Shown here piece by piece: positions 1-8,906 of a DNA stretch of 64,000 nt. The stretch is taken from positions 1 to 64,000 of the forward strand of contig DDAM01000052.1 of the NCBI GenBank assembly GCA_002332905.1, in the 5' to 3' direction. How positions within the stretch are numbered: the stretch's first letter is position 1; the number at the start of each line of letters is the position of its first letter. Both the position numbers and the translations under genes were made by a program. The notes under the pieces were generated by a model, which was not told where the DNA came from, did no database searches, and saw only the letters and a list, made by a program, of their open reading frames with translations. This DNA comes from Firmicutes bacterium UBA2058. GTDB lineage: Bacteria > Bacillota > Clostridia > Tissierellales > Sedimentibacteraceae.

Positions 1-22
1 AAATACATCATACAAGATTTAT

Positions 23-597
23 ATGGAATACATAAGTGTTTTAGAAAACATTTTAGATTCAGTTGATGTGTCAGTTGGAGGTGGCTCGGCATCAGCATTT
101 TCCGGAGCTATGGCTGCTGGATTAATTGGCATGGTTGCTAGATTATCACTTAATAAAGATTATGGATTAGAGGATAGAAAATACATAGAGTTAGCTGATG
201 AATTAGATACTTTAAATGTAGAACTAATTAAAGGAATGCAAGATGATGCTTGTGCTTACATGATGATAACTAAAGCATATAAGCTTCCTAAATCTACTGA
301 TGAAGAGAAAGCAATTAGAAGAGAGGCAATTGAAAGTGCAGGTGTCGGTGGAGCTTTAACGCCTTTAAATAATGCTAATTTATGTAAGAGGGTTTATGAA
401 ATTGGTAAAATATTGGAAGGTAAATCAAACACAAATGCGGCTTCAGACTTAATATTGGAATTAATTTAGCTAAAGTAGGAGTAGATGGATGTGTACAAAA
501 TATTGAAGCTAATTTACCCTTGATTAAAAATGAATTTATATTGGAAAAATTTAAAAATGATATTAATAATATAAAATTAAAAATGGAGGAGATTTAA
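23..597 (+). pseudogene. fchA: Formimidoyltetrahydrofolate cyclodeaminase, frameshifted
   Basis: The intact enzyme releases ammonia from 5-formimidoyl-THF to give 5,10-methenyl-THF, the step after the transferase encoded next door. The first frame carries the glycine-rich family motif VGGGSASAFSGAMAAG near residue 18 and GKSNTNAASDL near residue 133, then stops at 467-469. The remaining family-like C-terminus (NLAKVGVDGC, then NIEANLP) continues in the +1 frame to a stop at 595-597. Loss of one A in the run near 449-453 would explain it. Rejoined length is about 190 residues, slightly short of the usual 200-210. The start is uncertain: no good ribosome site precedes the ATG and the window begins only 22 bases upstream. 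It abuts the transferase start directly. Real decay and a homopolymer sequence error cannot be told apart here. Confidence 0.8.
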
Positions 598-1476
598 ATG
601 AGAACATTAATCGCAGAAGTTAACATTAGTGAAGGAACAAACTTAGATGTGGTAAACCAAGTTAAGGCTGCTTTATTGGAAGGAGGAAATATCGAATTAG
701 TTGATTTGAATTCTGATAAAGATCATAACCGTTCAGTGTTTACCTATAAGGGTGAGCCAGAGGCAGTATTGGAAGGAACTAAGAGACTGTCAAAAAAAGC
801 TATTGAGTTAATTGATATGTCTGTTCAAAAAGGAAGCCATCCAAGAATGGGCGCAATAGATGTAGTACCTTTTATTCCAGTAAAAAATGTTACAACAGAA
901 GAAGCAATAGCTATTTCTAAAGAGTATGGCAAATATTTAGGAAGCTTAGGAGTGCCTGTTTACTATTATGAAGATTCAGCTACTTGTGACGATAGAAAAT
1001 TATTACCTAAGATTAGAAAGGGACAGTATGAAGCGTTACCTGAGAAAATGAAAGACCCTATGTGGATTCCGGATGAAGGACCTCATGAATTTAATCCAAA
1101 GAGTGGTGCGACAGTAACAGGTGCTAGATTCCCTCTTATAGCTTTTAACATCAATTTAGATACACAGGACATTGAAATAGGCAATAAAATAGTTAAGGCA
1201 GTTAGAGGAGCAGCTGGAGGTTTCCAATATGTAAGAGCAATTGCACTTGACTTACCTGAAAAGAAAATGATTCAAGTATCTATGAATTTAACTAACTACG
1301 TAAAAAATCCTATTCATAGAATATATGAAACAATAAAGTCTGAATTAACGAGATATAACGTTAATATTGTTAATACTGAATTAGTAGGACCGGTACCGGT
1401 ATATGCATTAGAAGAAATACTTAAATTCTACATAAAGGTTAATGACGATTTTACTTCAGAACAAATATATTTCTAG
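598..1476 (+). CDS. ftcD: Glutamate formimidoyltransferase
   Basis: This 292-residue enzyme moves the formimino group of N-formimino-L-glutamate, a histidine breakdown product, to tetrahydrofolate in the cytoplasm. The family signature HPRMGAIDVVPFIP lies near residue 80, followed by YYYEDSAT, and the length matches stand-alone bacterial transferases without the cyclodeaminase domain. The start follows GGAGGAG with short spacing and directly abuts the stop of the broken cyclodeaminase. A hutD remnant follows, so this is the only intact member of a three-gene histidine-degradation cluster. It may be functional on its own or stranded in a decaying operon. Confidence 0.93.
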   Translation: MRTLIAEVNISEGTNLDVVNQVKAALLEGGNIELVDLNSDKDHNRSVFTYKGEPEAVLEGTKRLSKKAIELIDMSVQKGSHPRMGAIDVVPFIPVKNVTTEEAIAISKEYGKYLGSLGVPVYYYEDSATCDDRKLLPKIRKGQYEALPEKMKDPMWIPDEGPHEFNPKSGATVTGARFPLIAFNINLDTQDIEIGNKIVKAVRGAAGGFQYVRAIALDLPEKKMIQVSMNLTNYVKNPIHRIYETIKSELTRYNVNIVNTELVGPVPVYALEEILKFYIKVNDDFTSEQIYF

Positions 1477-1494
1477 TATAAAAGGAGAATTTTT

Positions 1495-1759
1495 ATGGAA
1501 TTAACAGTTATTAGAGAGGAATCGGTTATAACTTCTCATTGGGCAGGTGGGGAGAGCAAGCAATATTATATTTATCCTCCCACATCCAGTTATTCTAATA
1601 GAGATTTTTTGTTTAGACTAAGTATGGCTACATCTACAACCTGTGATTCTTAATAAAGGAGACTTGTTGTTAATTGAAGATTTTGTTCCTAATATAATAG
1701 ATACTGATATTCAACTAACAGATGCAAAGCTTATACGTATGGATATATGTTGTTATTAA
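1495..1759 (+). pseudogene. hutD: HutD/Ves family remnant
   Basis: A start with AAAGGAGA ahead opens a 52-codon frame (MELTVIREESV, then FRLSMATSTT) ending at 1651-1653. A different frame from 1652 reads NKGDLLLIEDFVPN and MDICCY to a stop at 1757-1759. Both pieces resemble opposite ends of HutD/Ves cupin-like proteins, which are about 190 residues long and accompany histidine-utilisation genes. About 100 central residues are missing, so this is an internal deletion rather than a single-base error. HutD is thought to be accessory to histidine use. Assignment rests on recognising the family's N- and C-terminal patterns. Confidence 0.7.
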
Positions 1760-1775
1760 AAATTTTAAATTTATA

Positions 1776-1796
1776 AACAATATTTTCAATATTGTT
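1776..1796. repeat. AACAATATT hairpin upstream of gltS
   Basis: A perfect 9-bp inverted repeat (AACAATATT, loop TTC, AATATTGTT) ends five bases before the AAAGGAGA ribosome site of gltS. Near-identical hairpins lie upstream of fliF and flbD. There is no U-run, so a terminator is unlikely. The function is unknown. Confidence 0.55.
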
Positions 1797-1815
1797 ACTA
1801 AAGGAGAGATAGTAA

Positions 1816-3045
1816 ATGAAATTTGAAATCATTGAATCAGTTTTAACATTTTCATTAGATAATATTGGTACTATGACACTAGCAACAATACTTTTAATGA
1901 TTGGTTATTGGATAAAAAAACATGTAAATGCACTAGAAAAATTCTGTATACCAGCACCAGTTGTTGGGGGATTCATATTCGTTTTTATTAATTTTATATT
2001 CCATTTGACAGGTGCTATAGAGTTTAAGTTTGATACAACATTTCAAGCAGCTTTTATGCTCGCTTTCTTTACAACGGTTGGATTGGGCGCTAATTTAAAG
2101 GTTTTATTAACAGGTGGTAAACTATTGGTATTATATTGGCTTGTAAATGTTGTAATTACAGTACTTCAAACAGGTCTTGGTGTTGGTTTAGGACAAGCCC
2201 TTGGAATGCATGCGGCATACGGAATAATATCCGGACCTATAGCTTTAGTTGGTGGTCATGGTGGCGCGGCTGCATATGGTCAAACATTAGAGGGAATGGG
2301 TTACCCTGGAGCAAGCTTAGTTGGATTAGCAGCAGCAACGTTTGGACTTGTGGCAGCTAGTTTGATAGGGGGGCCTCTTGGAAGAAGGTTAATTGTTAAA
2401 TATAATTTAAAACCTTCAAATGATGACTTTAAAATTGACACTTCAGGATATATAGAAACTGAAGAGTCAAAGGTAGAAATGGATTATGCAAATACTATGA
2501 AAAATCTTATGGTTATACTTATTTGTATGACACTTGGTTCAGTTATTGTAGGATATATAGGTAAGTTTATAAATATGTCAATACCTACATATGTTGGTGC
2601 AATGTTCTTTGCTGTGCTTGTAAGAAACCTTAATGAGAAGTTCCATTTTTACAAATTCAGCATTGATTTTAATGACAAAGTAGGAGATGTAAGCTTAGGA
2701 ATCTATTTATCAATGGCACTTACAACATTAAAGCTTTGGGAACTTGCAGAGCTTGCATTGCCTCTGATAGTTTTATTATCAGTACAAACAATAGGTTTAG
2801 TAACATTAACATACTTTGTAGTTTTCAGAATTTTAGGCAAAAACTACGATGCAGCAGTAATGTGTGCTGGTTTAATTGGACATGACATCGGCTCTACACC
2901 AACCGCAGTTGCTAATATGACAACAATACACGAAAAATATGGTGAATCTAAAAAAGCATTAATAATAGTTCCAATTGTAGGAGCATTCTTAATAGACGTA
3001 TTCTATCAACCGTTTGTAATTTGGTGTATTAATATACTTTGTTAA
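1816..3045 (+). CDS. gltS: Sodium/glutamate symporter GltS
   Basis: This 409-residue integral membrane protein matches the ESS/GltS family, which imports glutamate with sodium. The two-fold repeated architecture is visible: hydrophobic segments fill both halves around a hydrophilic central loop near residues 200-225. The family's glycine-rich re-entrant loops appear as GGHGGAAAYG near residue 146 and GHDIGSTPTAVANM near residue 355. The start has AAAGGAGA nine bases upstream. Placement after the histidine genes fits metabolism, since formiminoglutamate breakdown releases glutamate, although the broken operon means co-function is only inferred. The gene ends in a convergent gap rich in palindromes. 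Confidence 0.93.
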   Translation: MKFEIIESVLTFSLDNIGTMTLATILLMIGYWIKKHVNALEKFCIPAPVVGGFIFVFINFIFHLTGAIEFKFDTTFQAAFMLAFFTTVGLGANLKVLLTGGKLLVLYWLVNVVITVLQTGLGVGLGQALGMHAAYGIISGPIALVGGHGGAAAYGQTLEGMGYPGASLVGLAAATFGLVAASLIGGPLGRRLIVKYNLKPSNDDFKIDTSGYIETEESKVEMDYANTMKNLMVILICMTLGSVIVGYIGKFINMSIPTYVGAMFFAVLVRNLNEKFHFYKFSIDFNDKVGDVSLGIYLSMALTTLKLWELAELALPLIVLLSVQTIGLVTLTYFVVFRILGKNYDAAVMCAGLIGHDIGSTPTAVANMTTIHEKYGESKKALIIVPIVGAFLIDVFYQPFVIWCINILC

Positions 3046-3144
3046 GCAAATAAGGATTTAGCTTAGCTAATGTATTGTATTGGCAAATGAAACTTAGTAT
3101 AGTGTTGTTTTCTTCGACATGATTTTGTTGTTAATTTAAGGTGT

Positions 3145-3278
3145 GCAATAAATATAAAAAAAGTTTCTGTCTCCGCAACGAGATTTACCTTGATTTTTAA
3201 AAACATTAGGGGATTATCCCCTAATGTTTGGAAGGTAAATCTCGCTGAAGTCGCATAAACTTTTTTTATATTTATTGC
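3145..3278. repeat. Large palindromic element, copy 1 (inverted)
   Basis: A 134-base nested palindrome has a 22-bp outer stem (3145-3166 with 3257-3278), a 13-bp middle stem (3179-3191 with 3232-3244) and a 13-bp apical stem (3201-3213 with 3217-3229) closed by TTA. Read on the minus strand it aligns throughout with the elements at 3549 and 17103, with matched changes in the stems. It lies between convergent genes, so a two-way transcription stop is plausible. No coding capacity, transposase or flanking duplication was found. Confidence 0.8.
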
Positions 3279-3290
3279 TTCCATATCACC

Positions 3291-3330
3291 GAAAATCAAA
3301 GAAAAATAAAAGCATTTTTCTTTGATTTTC
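3291..3330. repeat. 17-bp hairpin with 6-nt loop, copy 1
   Basis: A perfect 17-bp inverted repeat (3291-3307 with 3314-3330, loop AAAAGC) is followed by TTTTG. Its inner 11 bp (CAAAGAAAAAT with its complement) recur in the hairpin at 3488-3527. It sits 12 bases beyond the large palindrome and may act as a terminator in the convergent gap. Confidence 0.75.
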
Positions 3331-3487
3331 TTTTGTATTAGCGTGTTCTTCTACTAAGCTTTTACGCTTACTAGAAAAGTCTGCTATATGTGTGATAAAC
3401 TAAGTATGTTGATGTCATAATAGAATTTAATTTTTCACAACTCCCAGCTGACGAACAAGTTTAGTAGACATACCTGCCAAAAATGCA

Positions 3488-3527
3488 GATAAACAAAGAA
3501 AAATCCTTTTATTTTTCTTTGTTTATC
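3488..3527. repeat. 17-bp hairpin with 6-nt loop, copy 2
   Basis: A perfect 17-bp inverted repeat (3488-3504 with 3511-3527, loop CCTTTT) shares the CAAAGAAAAAT core, stem length and loop length with 3291-3330. It precedes palindromic element copy 2, giving a mirrored layout: element, hairpin, spacer, hairpin, element. The spacer 3331-3487 shows no gene or motif that I can support. Confidence 0.75.
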
Positions 3528-3548
3528 GGTTGCTATGAATAGCGAAGT

Positions 3549-3642
3549 ATATAAAAAACGTTTATGTGACTTGATGAGGCTTTCCACTCCTTAACAAAAA
3601 TCAAGGGAAACCGAATCACGGAATCAGAAACGTTTTTTATAT
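3549..3642. repeat. Large palindromic element, copy 2 (short form)
   Basis: The outer 15-bp stem (3549-3563 with 3628-3642) encloses the conserved TTTATGTGACTT and AAATCAAGGGAAA blocks also found at 17103-17260. The apical TTA-loop hairpin of the other two copies is replaced here by a short stretch (CTCCTTAAC), so this is a deletion form. It faces the end of the phosphodiesterase gene. Function is unknown. Confidence 0.75.
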
Positions 3643-3711
3643 GATTTGCTTTCCTTAGATTCGTAGTAGAAGTAAAGTCGAAGCAATTATTTATCTTCTA
3701 AGCTTGCTCAG

Positions 3712-5559
3712 TTAAATTCTTATATACCTTATAATTGCTAATATTGAATCATAAAACCAGACTAAGTAGTTTCTATCGTAGTTAATTGAATTTTTTATTA
3801 CCTGATCAACATCATATACAGAATCTGTAATTATATTATCCACTCTTAATTGAATTACATTTTTAGTATGTTCTTCAGAATTTACTGTCCAAACATGCAC
3901 TTCCTTATTAAGTGCATGCATTATGTATACCATACTTGGTGTCAGCATTTGATATTCAACAGATATAAAATCTACATTCAGTGCAGAGAAATTTCCAAAG
4001 CCTACATTCATAATATACCCAATTTTTACTTTAGGACAATATGCTTTGATTTTCTGTATAGCATCATAATTTGAAGATGAAACAATAACTTGTTCCTCCA
4101 TTTGATATTTCTTTATTAATTTAGCCACCTCTATTGGCAGAGCATCATTCTCTTTTAATATTTTTAAATCTATATTTATCTTTATTTTATCTTTAGCAAT
4201 CTTTAATGCCTCTTCAAGAGTGGGTATTTTTTCACCCTTAAATTTAAGGCTAAAATAGGAACCATTATCAATTTTCTGTACATCCTCCAAATTTAAATCT
4301 TTTATTGCAACTATACTTTTGTTAACCTTATGTAGGTTTGAATCATGAAATAACACTACTTGGTTATCCTTTGTTGTCATTACATCTATCTCAGTATAGT
4401 CAGCACCGTCCATTATAGCTTGAAGTATTGAAGAAATACTATTTTCTGGTGCCTTAGAGCTACTTCCTCTGTGTGCTGTAATAGAAATATGTTTATCTAT
4501 ACTTTTATTTACTAGCAATGATTTAATTGTAACAATAACCATAAGAATGAAAACAAAAACAATTACTATATTCAGATTATTTCTAGCTCTACGCAATGGT
4601 TTTAAATATTTTATTCTACGTATTTTTTCATATAAATTAAAACTTTGTTCGCTAGCTCTATAACATCTATATTTGTAATATAGCTCTGTTAAGAATGAAA
4701 TAGATAAAGGTAGGGATATAATTGAAATTATTATATAACATAATATAAATAAAACCAGATATATTATGATAAATGACTCTAAATAAGGGCTTTTATCACC
4801 AAGTGTTATAATAATATATCCACCTAAAAGTAAATATAAGCACAATAATAAAATCATTGATATAATGTTAATTGTTATCCATAATACAATATAATAAATA
4901 ACTTTAAGTCTGTTGTTTTCAAATATTTTAATCCCGTTTCTTAATGCTCTTTTTAAGGATATATTTTCTGTAACTAAGCAAGGTATCATTAAAATTGAAT
5001 TGAAAAATATTATCAGTAAAAGAATTATAAAAGTAAAATAATATATTTTTGCATTACTGGAACTATAAAATAATATCTTTAAGAAGGAATTTATTGAGAA
5101 ATTTTTAATTAATATGTGATATAAGCTTACACTGGTTATAGGACCGATAATGTTTATCATAAAAAGAAGTGGTATTGAGTATAAGCTTAATATTTTAGGC
5201 AATAATTTTATGCAGTAAATGCTTGCTTCAATAATTGATGCTTTTTTTCTTTTATATGATTTGTTTGCAATATAAGAAAGTGCAGAAATTTCGATAAACA
5301 TAGTAAGAGTTGATATTAAAATAATTATTAAAATACCTATAGCACCTTTTATATTGAATCCAAGTCGTAAAAGCTCATTATCAGTTATGCTAAATATTCT
5401 AATTCCAGTAAGCGATTTGTTTAGTATATAGTAGTTTAATGGAATTATAACAAGTGATGCCAGTACTTTGTATATTACTTCAAAAAACAGCATTGATTTA
5501 ATATTATATATGAAATTTAAAAATGAATTTTTTATAAGCTTGTTTTTATCCAACTCCAT
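3712..5559 (-). CDS. Membrane glycerophosphodiester phosphodiesterase
   Basis: The 615-residue protein joins an N-terminal membrane domain (several hydrophobic helices within residues 1-345, matching the GDPD-associated membrane domain) to a C-terminal GDPD barrel starting near residue 360. Catalytic signatures are visible: HRG at 363, E390 and D392 in TEID, and H405 in LFHD. Such enzymes hydrolyse glycerophosphodiesters to glycerol-3-phosphate and an alcohol; membrane-anchored forms probably act on lipid- or wall-polymer-derived substrates. GAGGT lies ahead of the start. The L,D-transpeptidase gene lies 62 bases upstream on the same strand, so the two may be cotranscribed. The exact substrate cannot be read from sequence. 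Confidence 0.9.
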   Translation of the reverse strand: MELDKNKLIKNSFLNFIYNIKSMLFFEVIYKVLASLVIIPLNYYILNKSLTGIRIFSITDNELLRLGFNIKGAIGILIIILISTLTMFIEISALSYIANKSYKRKKASIIEASIYCIKLLPKILSLYSIPLLFMINIIGPITSVSLYHILIKNFSINSFLKILFYSSSNAKIYYFTFIILLLIIFFNSILMIPCLVTENISLKRALRNGIKIFENNRLKVIYYIVLWITINIISMILLLCLYLLLGGYIIITLGDKSPYLESFIIIYLVLFILCYIIISIISLPLSISFLTELYYKYRCYRASEQSFNLYEKIRRIKYLKPLRRARNNLNIVIVFVFILMVIVTIKSLLVNKSIDKHISITAHRGSSSKAPENSISSILQAIMDGADYTEIDVMTTKDNQVVLFHDSNLHKVNKSIVAIKDLNLEDVQKIDNGSYFSLKFKGEKIPTLEEALKIAKDKIKINIDLKILKENDALPIEVAKLIKKYQMEEQVIVSSSNYDAIQKIKAYCPKVKIGYIMNVGFGNFSALNVDFISVEYQMLTPSMVYIMHALNKEVHVWTVNSEEHTKNVIQLRVDNIITDSVYDVDQVIKNSINYDRNYLVWFYDSILAIIRYIRI

Positions 5560-5621
5560 ATAAATTTACCTCAGTATATTAATAATATATGTATTACCAA
5601 GTTAAGAATTATTATTAAATT

Positions 5622-6362
5622 TTATCTAATAAAAACAGCACTGCCTATTGGTATATTGTTATAAATCCATAAACTATCCTCAACTGAAAGCCTAATACAG
5701 CCATTAGATATTCTACAGCCTATACGGTCGTCAATTATATTTTTACCGCTCCATTCAAAAGGTACAGAGTGATACATAAATCCTCTGTAAAATACTACTG
5801 CATTTTTGCAAACATAATTATATTCTGTCCCTATGAAGGGTGGACAATATAAGACTTCAAATATTCCAGTTGGAGTTGGGTGGTGTTTATCTCCTGAGGA
5901 GCATGACATAGTCTTTATTAGTTCCCATTTATCATCAATTCTTCTAAAGGCATAGGTTTTTAGTCTTGATAAATCGGTCCATAAAAGATTTTCAGTACCA
6001 CTAATAATTTCTTGTTTATTAATAAAATTTTCAATTTCTTCTTCTGTAGCATCAGGTGGATAAGGGTTTGTGTCTTCTTCTATGTATAGACTTCCCCATG
6101 GAACCTTTATTCTTCTATTTCTACTGTCTTTAATTAAATAAAATTGATTATGGCTAGACCATAAGATTGTTACTTTTTCGCCTTCCTTTAAATAATTAGT
6201 GTTATATTTCAATATTCCTGTTACAATATATTTTGGAAATAAATCAAAGTATGTATTGGTACTTGCTAAGCTTTTACTTTTAAGTATATTAAAAATATAA
6301 ATAAAAAGTATAGTTATACATATTATAGTTACAGCTTTGATTATATTTTTATTTAAGTGCAT
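5622..6362 (-). CDS. L,D-transpeptidase, YkuD family
   Basis: The 246-residue protein starts with an N-terminal hydrophobic anchor (about residues 8-26), passes through a region that may be SH3-like (about 45-100), and ends in a YkuD domain. The catalytic block appears as H in MYHSVPF followed by the cysteine in SNGCIRLS (C222). These enzymes make 3-3 cross-links or attach proteins in peptidoglycan outside the membrane. GAGGG precedes the start. The conserved GDKHHPTPTG stretch of the family is present. It probably shares a transcript with the phosphodiesterase gene downstream, consistent with a cell-envelope role for both. Confidence 0.9.
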   Translation of the reverse strand: MHLNKNIIKAVTIICITILFIYIFNILKSKSLASTNTYFDLFPKYIVTGILKYNTNYLKEGEKVTILWSSHNQFYLIKDSRNRRIKVPWGSLYIEEDTNPYPPDATEEEIENFINKQEIISGTENLLWTDLSRLKTYAFRRIDDKWELIKTMSCSSGDKHHPTPTGIFEVLYCPPFIGTEYNYVCKNAVVFYRGFMYHSVPFEWSGKNIIDDRIGCRISNGCIRLSVEDSLWIYNNIPIGSAVFIR

Positions 6363-6483
6363 AAATACCCTCGCATATAGTATTAATAATCTTTAATTTA
6401 TTATATGTTTTAAAATTTTTATTATTTCTGAACCTTTTAATAATACATCTATAGTATGTCAAAGCTTTGCAGGTATAACTGTC

Positions 6484-6689
6484 AGTGAAATTGTAAATGA
6501 AACATTAGAAGGATTAAAGGATAATGAACGTAAAATTATATATTTATATTATTTTAAAAACAAATCACAGGCAGATATTGCAAAGCAACTAAATATTCAA
6601 TTGGAACAGTAAAGAGCAGATTATATACAGCAAAACAAAGTTTTAAAAAAGCTTATCCTTATACACCAATAGTGAAAGGAGAAGAAATT
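6484..6689 (+). pseudogene. ECF sigma factor region 4 remnant, frameshifted
   Basis: The frame reads LEGLKDNERKIIYLYYFKN, then SQADIAKQLNIQ, before a stop at 6610-6612. One base off, IGTVKSRLYTAKQSFKKAY continues, completing a sigma-70 region 4 helix-turn-helix. One A missing near 6598-6602 explains the break. Regions 2 and 3 are absent upstream, so a larger 5' loss has also happened. The second frame runs without a stop into the next gene, suggesting that sigma region and downstream domain were once one protein. Left boundary is approximate. Confidence 0.75.
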
Positions 6690-7463
6690 ATGAAGAGTTT
6701 ACCTAACATAATGCCAAGTTATAAAATAACAAAGTCACACAATGACCCATTTGAGGTTAAGTGTGAAGAAATGATGGGATGGTTTATAATACCTAAGCTT
6801 AATGAAAGCTGCCATTGGGCTATGTATGATTATCCATCTAAAAAAAGAGCCGAAAGCTATGAATTAAAAGTGCAAGGTAAAGTAATGGTACATGGGATAG
6901 AAGGTGTAGAGGTTTTATCAAAGGAAACATTATCAGATGGAACAAATGGTAGTGATAGCATTTTTGTTGCACAGCTTACTGAAAACTACAATAGATTTCT
7001 TGCTGAGAGCCATTATATAGGAGATACAAAATATTATTATACATTTCTTGATGAGGATGAATTTTTACCTAATTGGGGGATGGGTGAAAATAATTGTGGA
7101 AATGAATTAAATATTAGACAAAAAGGAAATATAATTTTTAATGATGATAATATTATTAGTCCAAAGGTTAATTTAATAATAGATGTAGTAGGAAGATATA
7201 ACGTTGATATTAACGGAAAAAGCTATGATACTATACTTGTTTTAGATATAGAAAGTCATGGTAAAGAAAAAAAAGTTATGACTGAAACATATCTTGATAG
7301 AAATGGTCGTACAGTTCTTTGGAGAAGATTTAATCATGATGACTGGAAGTTATCACATTTTAAACAAAAATGGACTGAAAAGTTACCTAATAATGAAAGG
7401 GTAAAAATAAACAATGAAACATATGTACATTGGTATGACTGTATAACCGATTATATATTATAG
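6690..7463 (+). CDS. Unknown domain once fused to an ECF sigma factor
   Basis: About 257 residues with no signal peptide or membrane segment. I chose the ATG at 6690 because GAAAGGAG lies eight bases ahead; a GTG at 6672 is in the same frame. The protein is rich in aromatic and charged residues (EEMMGWFIIPKLNE, then YDYPSKKRAE), has a middle stretch (VNLIIDVVGRYNVDING) and ends in HWYDCITDYIL. I recall similar regions as C-terminal extensions of some Firmicute ECF-type sigma factors, but this is memory, not a search. Its reading frame is continuous with the sigma region 4 remnant upstream. Function unknown; it may sense a ligand. A good intrinsic terminator follows. Confidence 0.6.
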   Translation: MKSLPNIMPSYKITKSHNDPFEVKCEEMMGWFIIPKLNESCHWAMYDYPSKKRAESYELKVQGKVMVHGIEGVEVLSKETLSDGTNGSDSIFVAQLTENYNRFLAESHYIGDTKYYYTFLDEDEFLPNWGMGENNCGNELNIRQKGNIIFNDDNIISPKVNLIIDVVGRYNVDINGKSYDTILVLDIESHGKEKKVMTETYLDRNGRTVLWRRFNHDDWKLSHFKQKWTEKLPNNERVKINNETYVHWYDCITDYIL

Positions 7464-7476
7464 TGTTTTAATATAG

Positions 7477-7518
7477 AGACTACCTAAATTGATAATAAAT
7501 TATAAATTTAGGTAGTCT
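7477..7518 (+). terminator. Intrinsic terminator
   Basis: A perfect 14-bp stem (7477-7490 with 7505-7518) with a 14-base loop is followed by TTTGTTTATG. It lies 14 bases after the stop of the preceding gene and separates it from the dGTPase region. Confidence 0.8.
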
Positions 7519-7602
7519 TTGTTTATGTTTATTTATAAAGTTGTTGATAAATAAATTTTATATTATATAATAAAATAAAGAAATAATATTTGGGGGGTGT
7601 TT

Positions 7603-7653
7603 AGCGTGAACAAAGGCGCTTTACACTATAATGCCACGAAGTGGAATAATGGG
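7603..7653 (+). promoter_or_regulatory. Junction hairpins ahead of dgt (degenerate A, plus C with RBS)
   Basis: A poor A-type hairpin (around 7603-7627) is followed by a C-type hairpin CCAC-GAA-GTGG (7634-7644) and then AATAATGGGAGG, the ribosome site for the ATG at 7662. The layout matches the repeated junction hairpins found at 8907 and in the flagellar operons, where C is always just before the ribosome site. Confidence 0.55.
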
Positions 7654-7661
7654 AGGATATT

Positions 7662-8891
7662 ATGAGCTTGAAATTTACTGAGGTTGCAGCAAATTCATTT
7701 AATCCTAATTGGTCTCAAATGATAGAAAGAATTAAACCAATTTACACAAAGGAAAATGATATAAGAACTGATTTTGAGAGAGATTATACTAGAATATTGC
7801 ATTCACTTGCATATAGAAGATTAAAGCATAAAACACAGGTTTTTTTTAATACTCATAATGATCATATTTGTACTCGAATTGAGCATGTTAATCATGTAGA
7901 ATCTGTTAGCTATACTATAGCAAAGCATTTAGGACTTAATGTAGAGCTAACAAGAGCAATTTCAACTGCTCATGATTTGGGGCATGCACCTTTTGGACAT
8001 GACGGAGAATCTGTTATTAAAAAATTATCAAGTGAATATTTGAAGGAAGAATTTTGGCACGAGAAAAATGGACTTCATTTTGTAGATGATGTGGAAATGC
8101 TTGAAGATAACAATAGATGCAAACACAATATGAATTTAACCTATGCTGTACGCGATGGTATCATTTCCCACTGTGGAGAGGTTGACGAGAATTCTATATT
8201 TCCAAGAAAAGAGCAGATTGATTTAGTTTTATTTGAAAAGCCAGGAATATATCAGCCATTTACATGGGAAGGTTGTGTAGTAAAGGTTTCTGATAAGATT
8301 TCTTATATAGGCAGAGATATTGAAGATGCCATAAGGCTTAAATTTATTGGAGATAAAGAACTTAAGGTGTTTTATGAAATAGCCAAAAAATATAACCACG
8401 AAACTCTTAATACAACTAGGCTGATGCATGAGCTTATAATTGATTTGTGTGAAAATAGCTCTATAGAAAATGGATTGAAATTTTCTCAGGACAGCCTACA
8501 TATGATGGATGAAATTAAAGATTTTAATTATCAATATATTTATAGAAGTGAAAGATTTAAATACTTTAAAAAGTTTTCATCCTTAGTATTAAATTCTATT
8601 TTTGAGGAATTATTATGTATATATGATGGTTAAAATACTATATTTAATTTAGTAGATAACAAAGCTAATAGCACTACTTTGATGTGCGAATTTGCTTCTT
8701 GGGTAACACAGTATTGTGAATTGTCTGATTTTAAAAATCAATTTTTAGACGATAATAATATGTATAAAAATAAAAAAATATATAATAGACTAGAAAAGGA
8801 AGATCTATATATTAGGGCAATACTTGATTTTATATCAGGAATGACAGACCAATATGCTATAAAAATATTTAATGAATTAATTCAATTTTAG
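7662..8891 (+). pseudogene. dgt: dGTPase-like HD hydrolase interrupted by an in-frame stop
   Basis: The intact enzyme hydrolyses dGTP to deoxyguanosine and triphosphate. Residues 1-323 carry the HD-domain signatures RIEHVNHVESV and STAHDLGHAPFGHDGE, with conserved YRRLKHKTQVF upstream. A TAA at 8631-8633 then breaks the frame, but the same frame stays open to 8891 and reads as the C-terminal helical part (LMCEFASWVTQY, then MTDQYAIKIFNELI). Total length near 409 codons is the usual family size. A substitution or error at one codon would restore it; readthrough is possible but no context supports it. The truncated 323-residue product keeps the metal site and might be partly active. GGGAGG precedes the start. 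Confidence 0.85.
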
Positions 8892-8906
8892 GTGAAAGAG
8901 AGGTTA

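Noticed and set aside
3063..3299. A 78-codon minus-strand frame in the palindromic gap
   Set aside because: It runs through the arms of the large palindrome, so the frame is a by-product of the repeat; it has no ribosome site and no family features.
3145..3642. A pair of MITE-type mobile elements
   Set aside because: Inverted ends are present but no target-site duplication is visible at either flank and no transposase is seen, so mobility is left as one option only.
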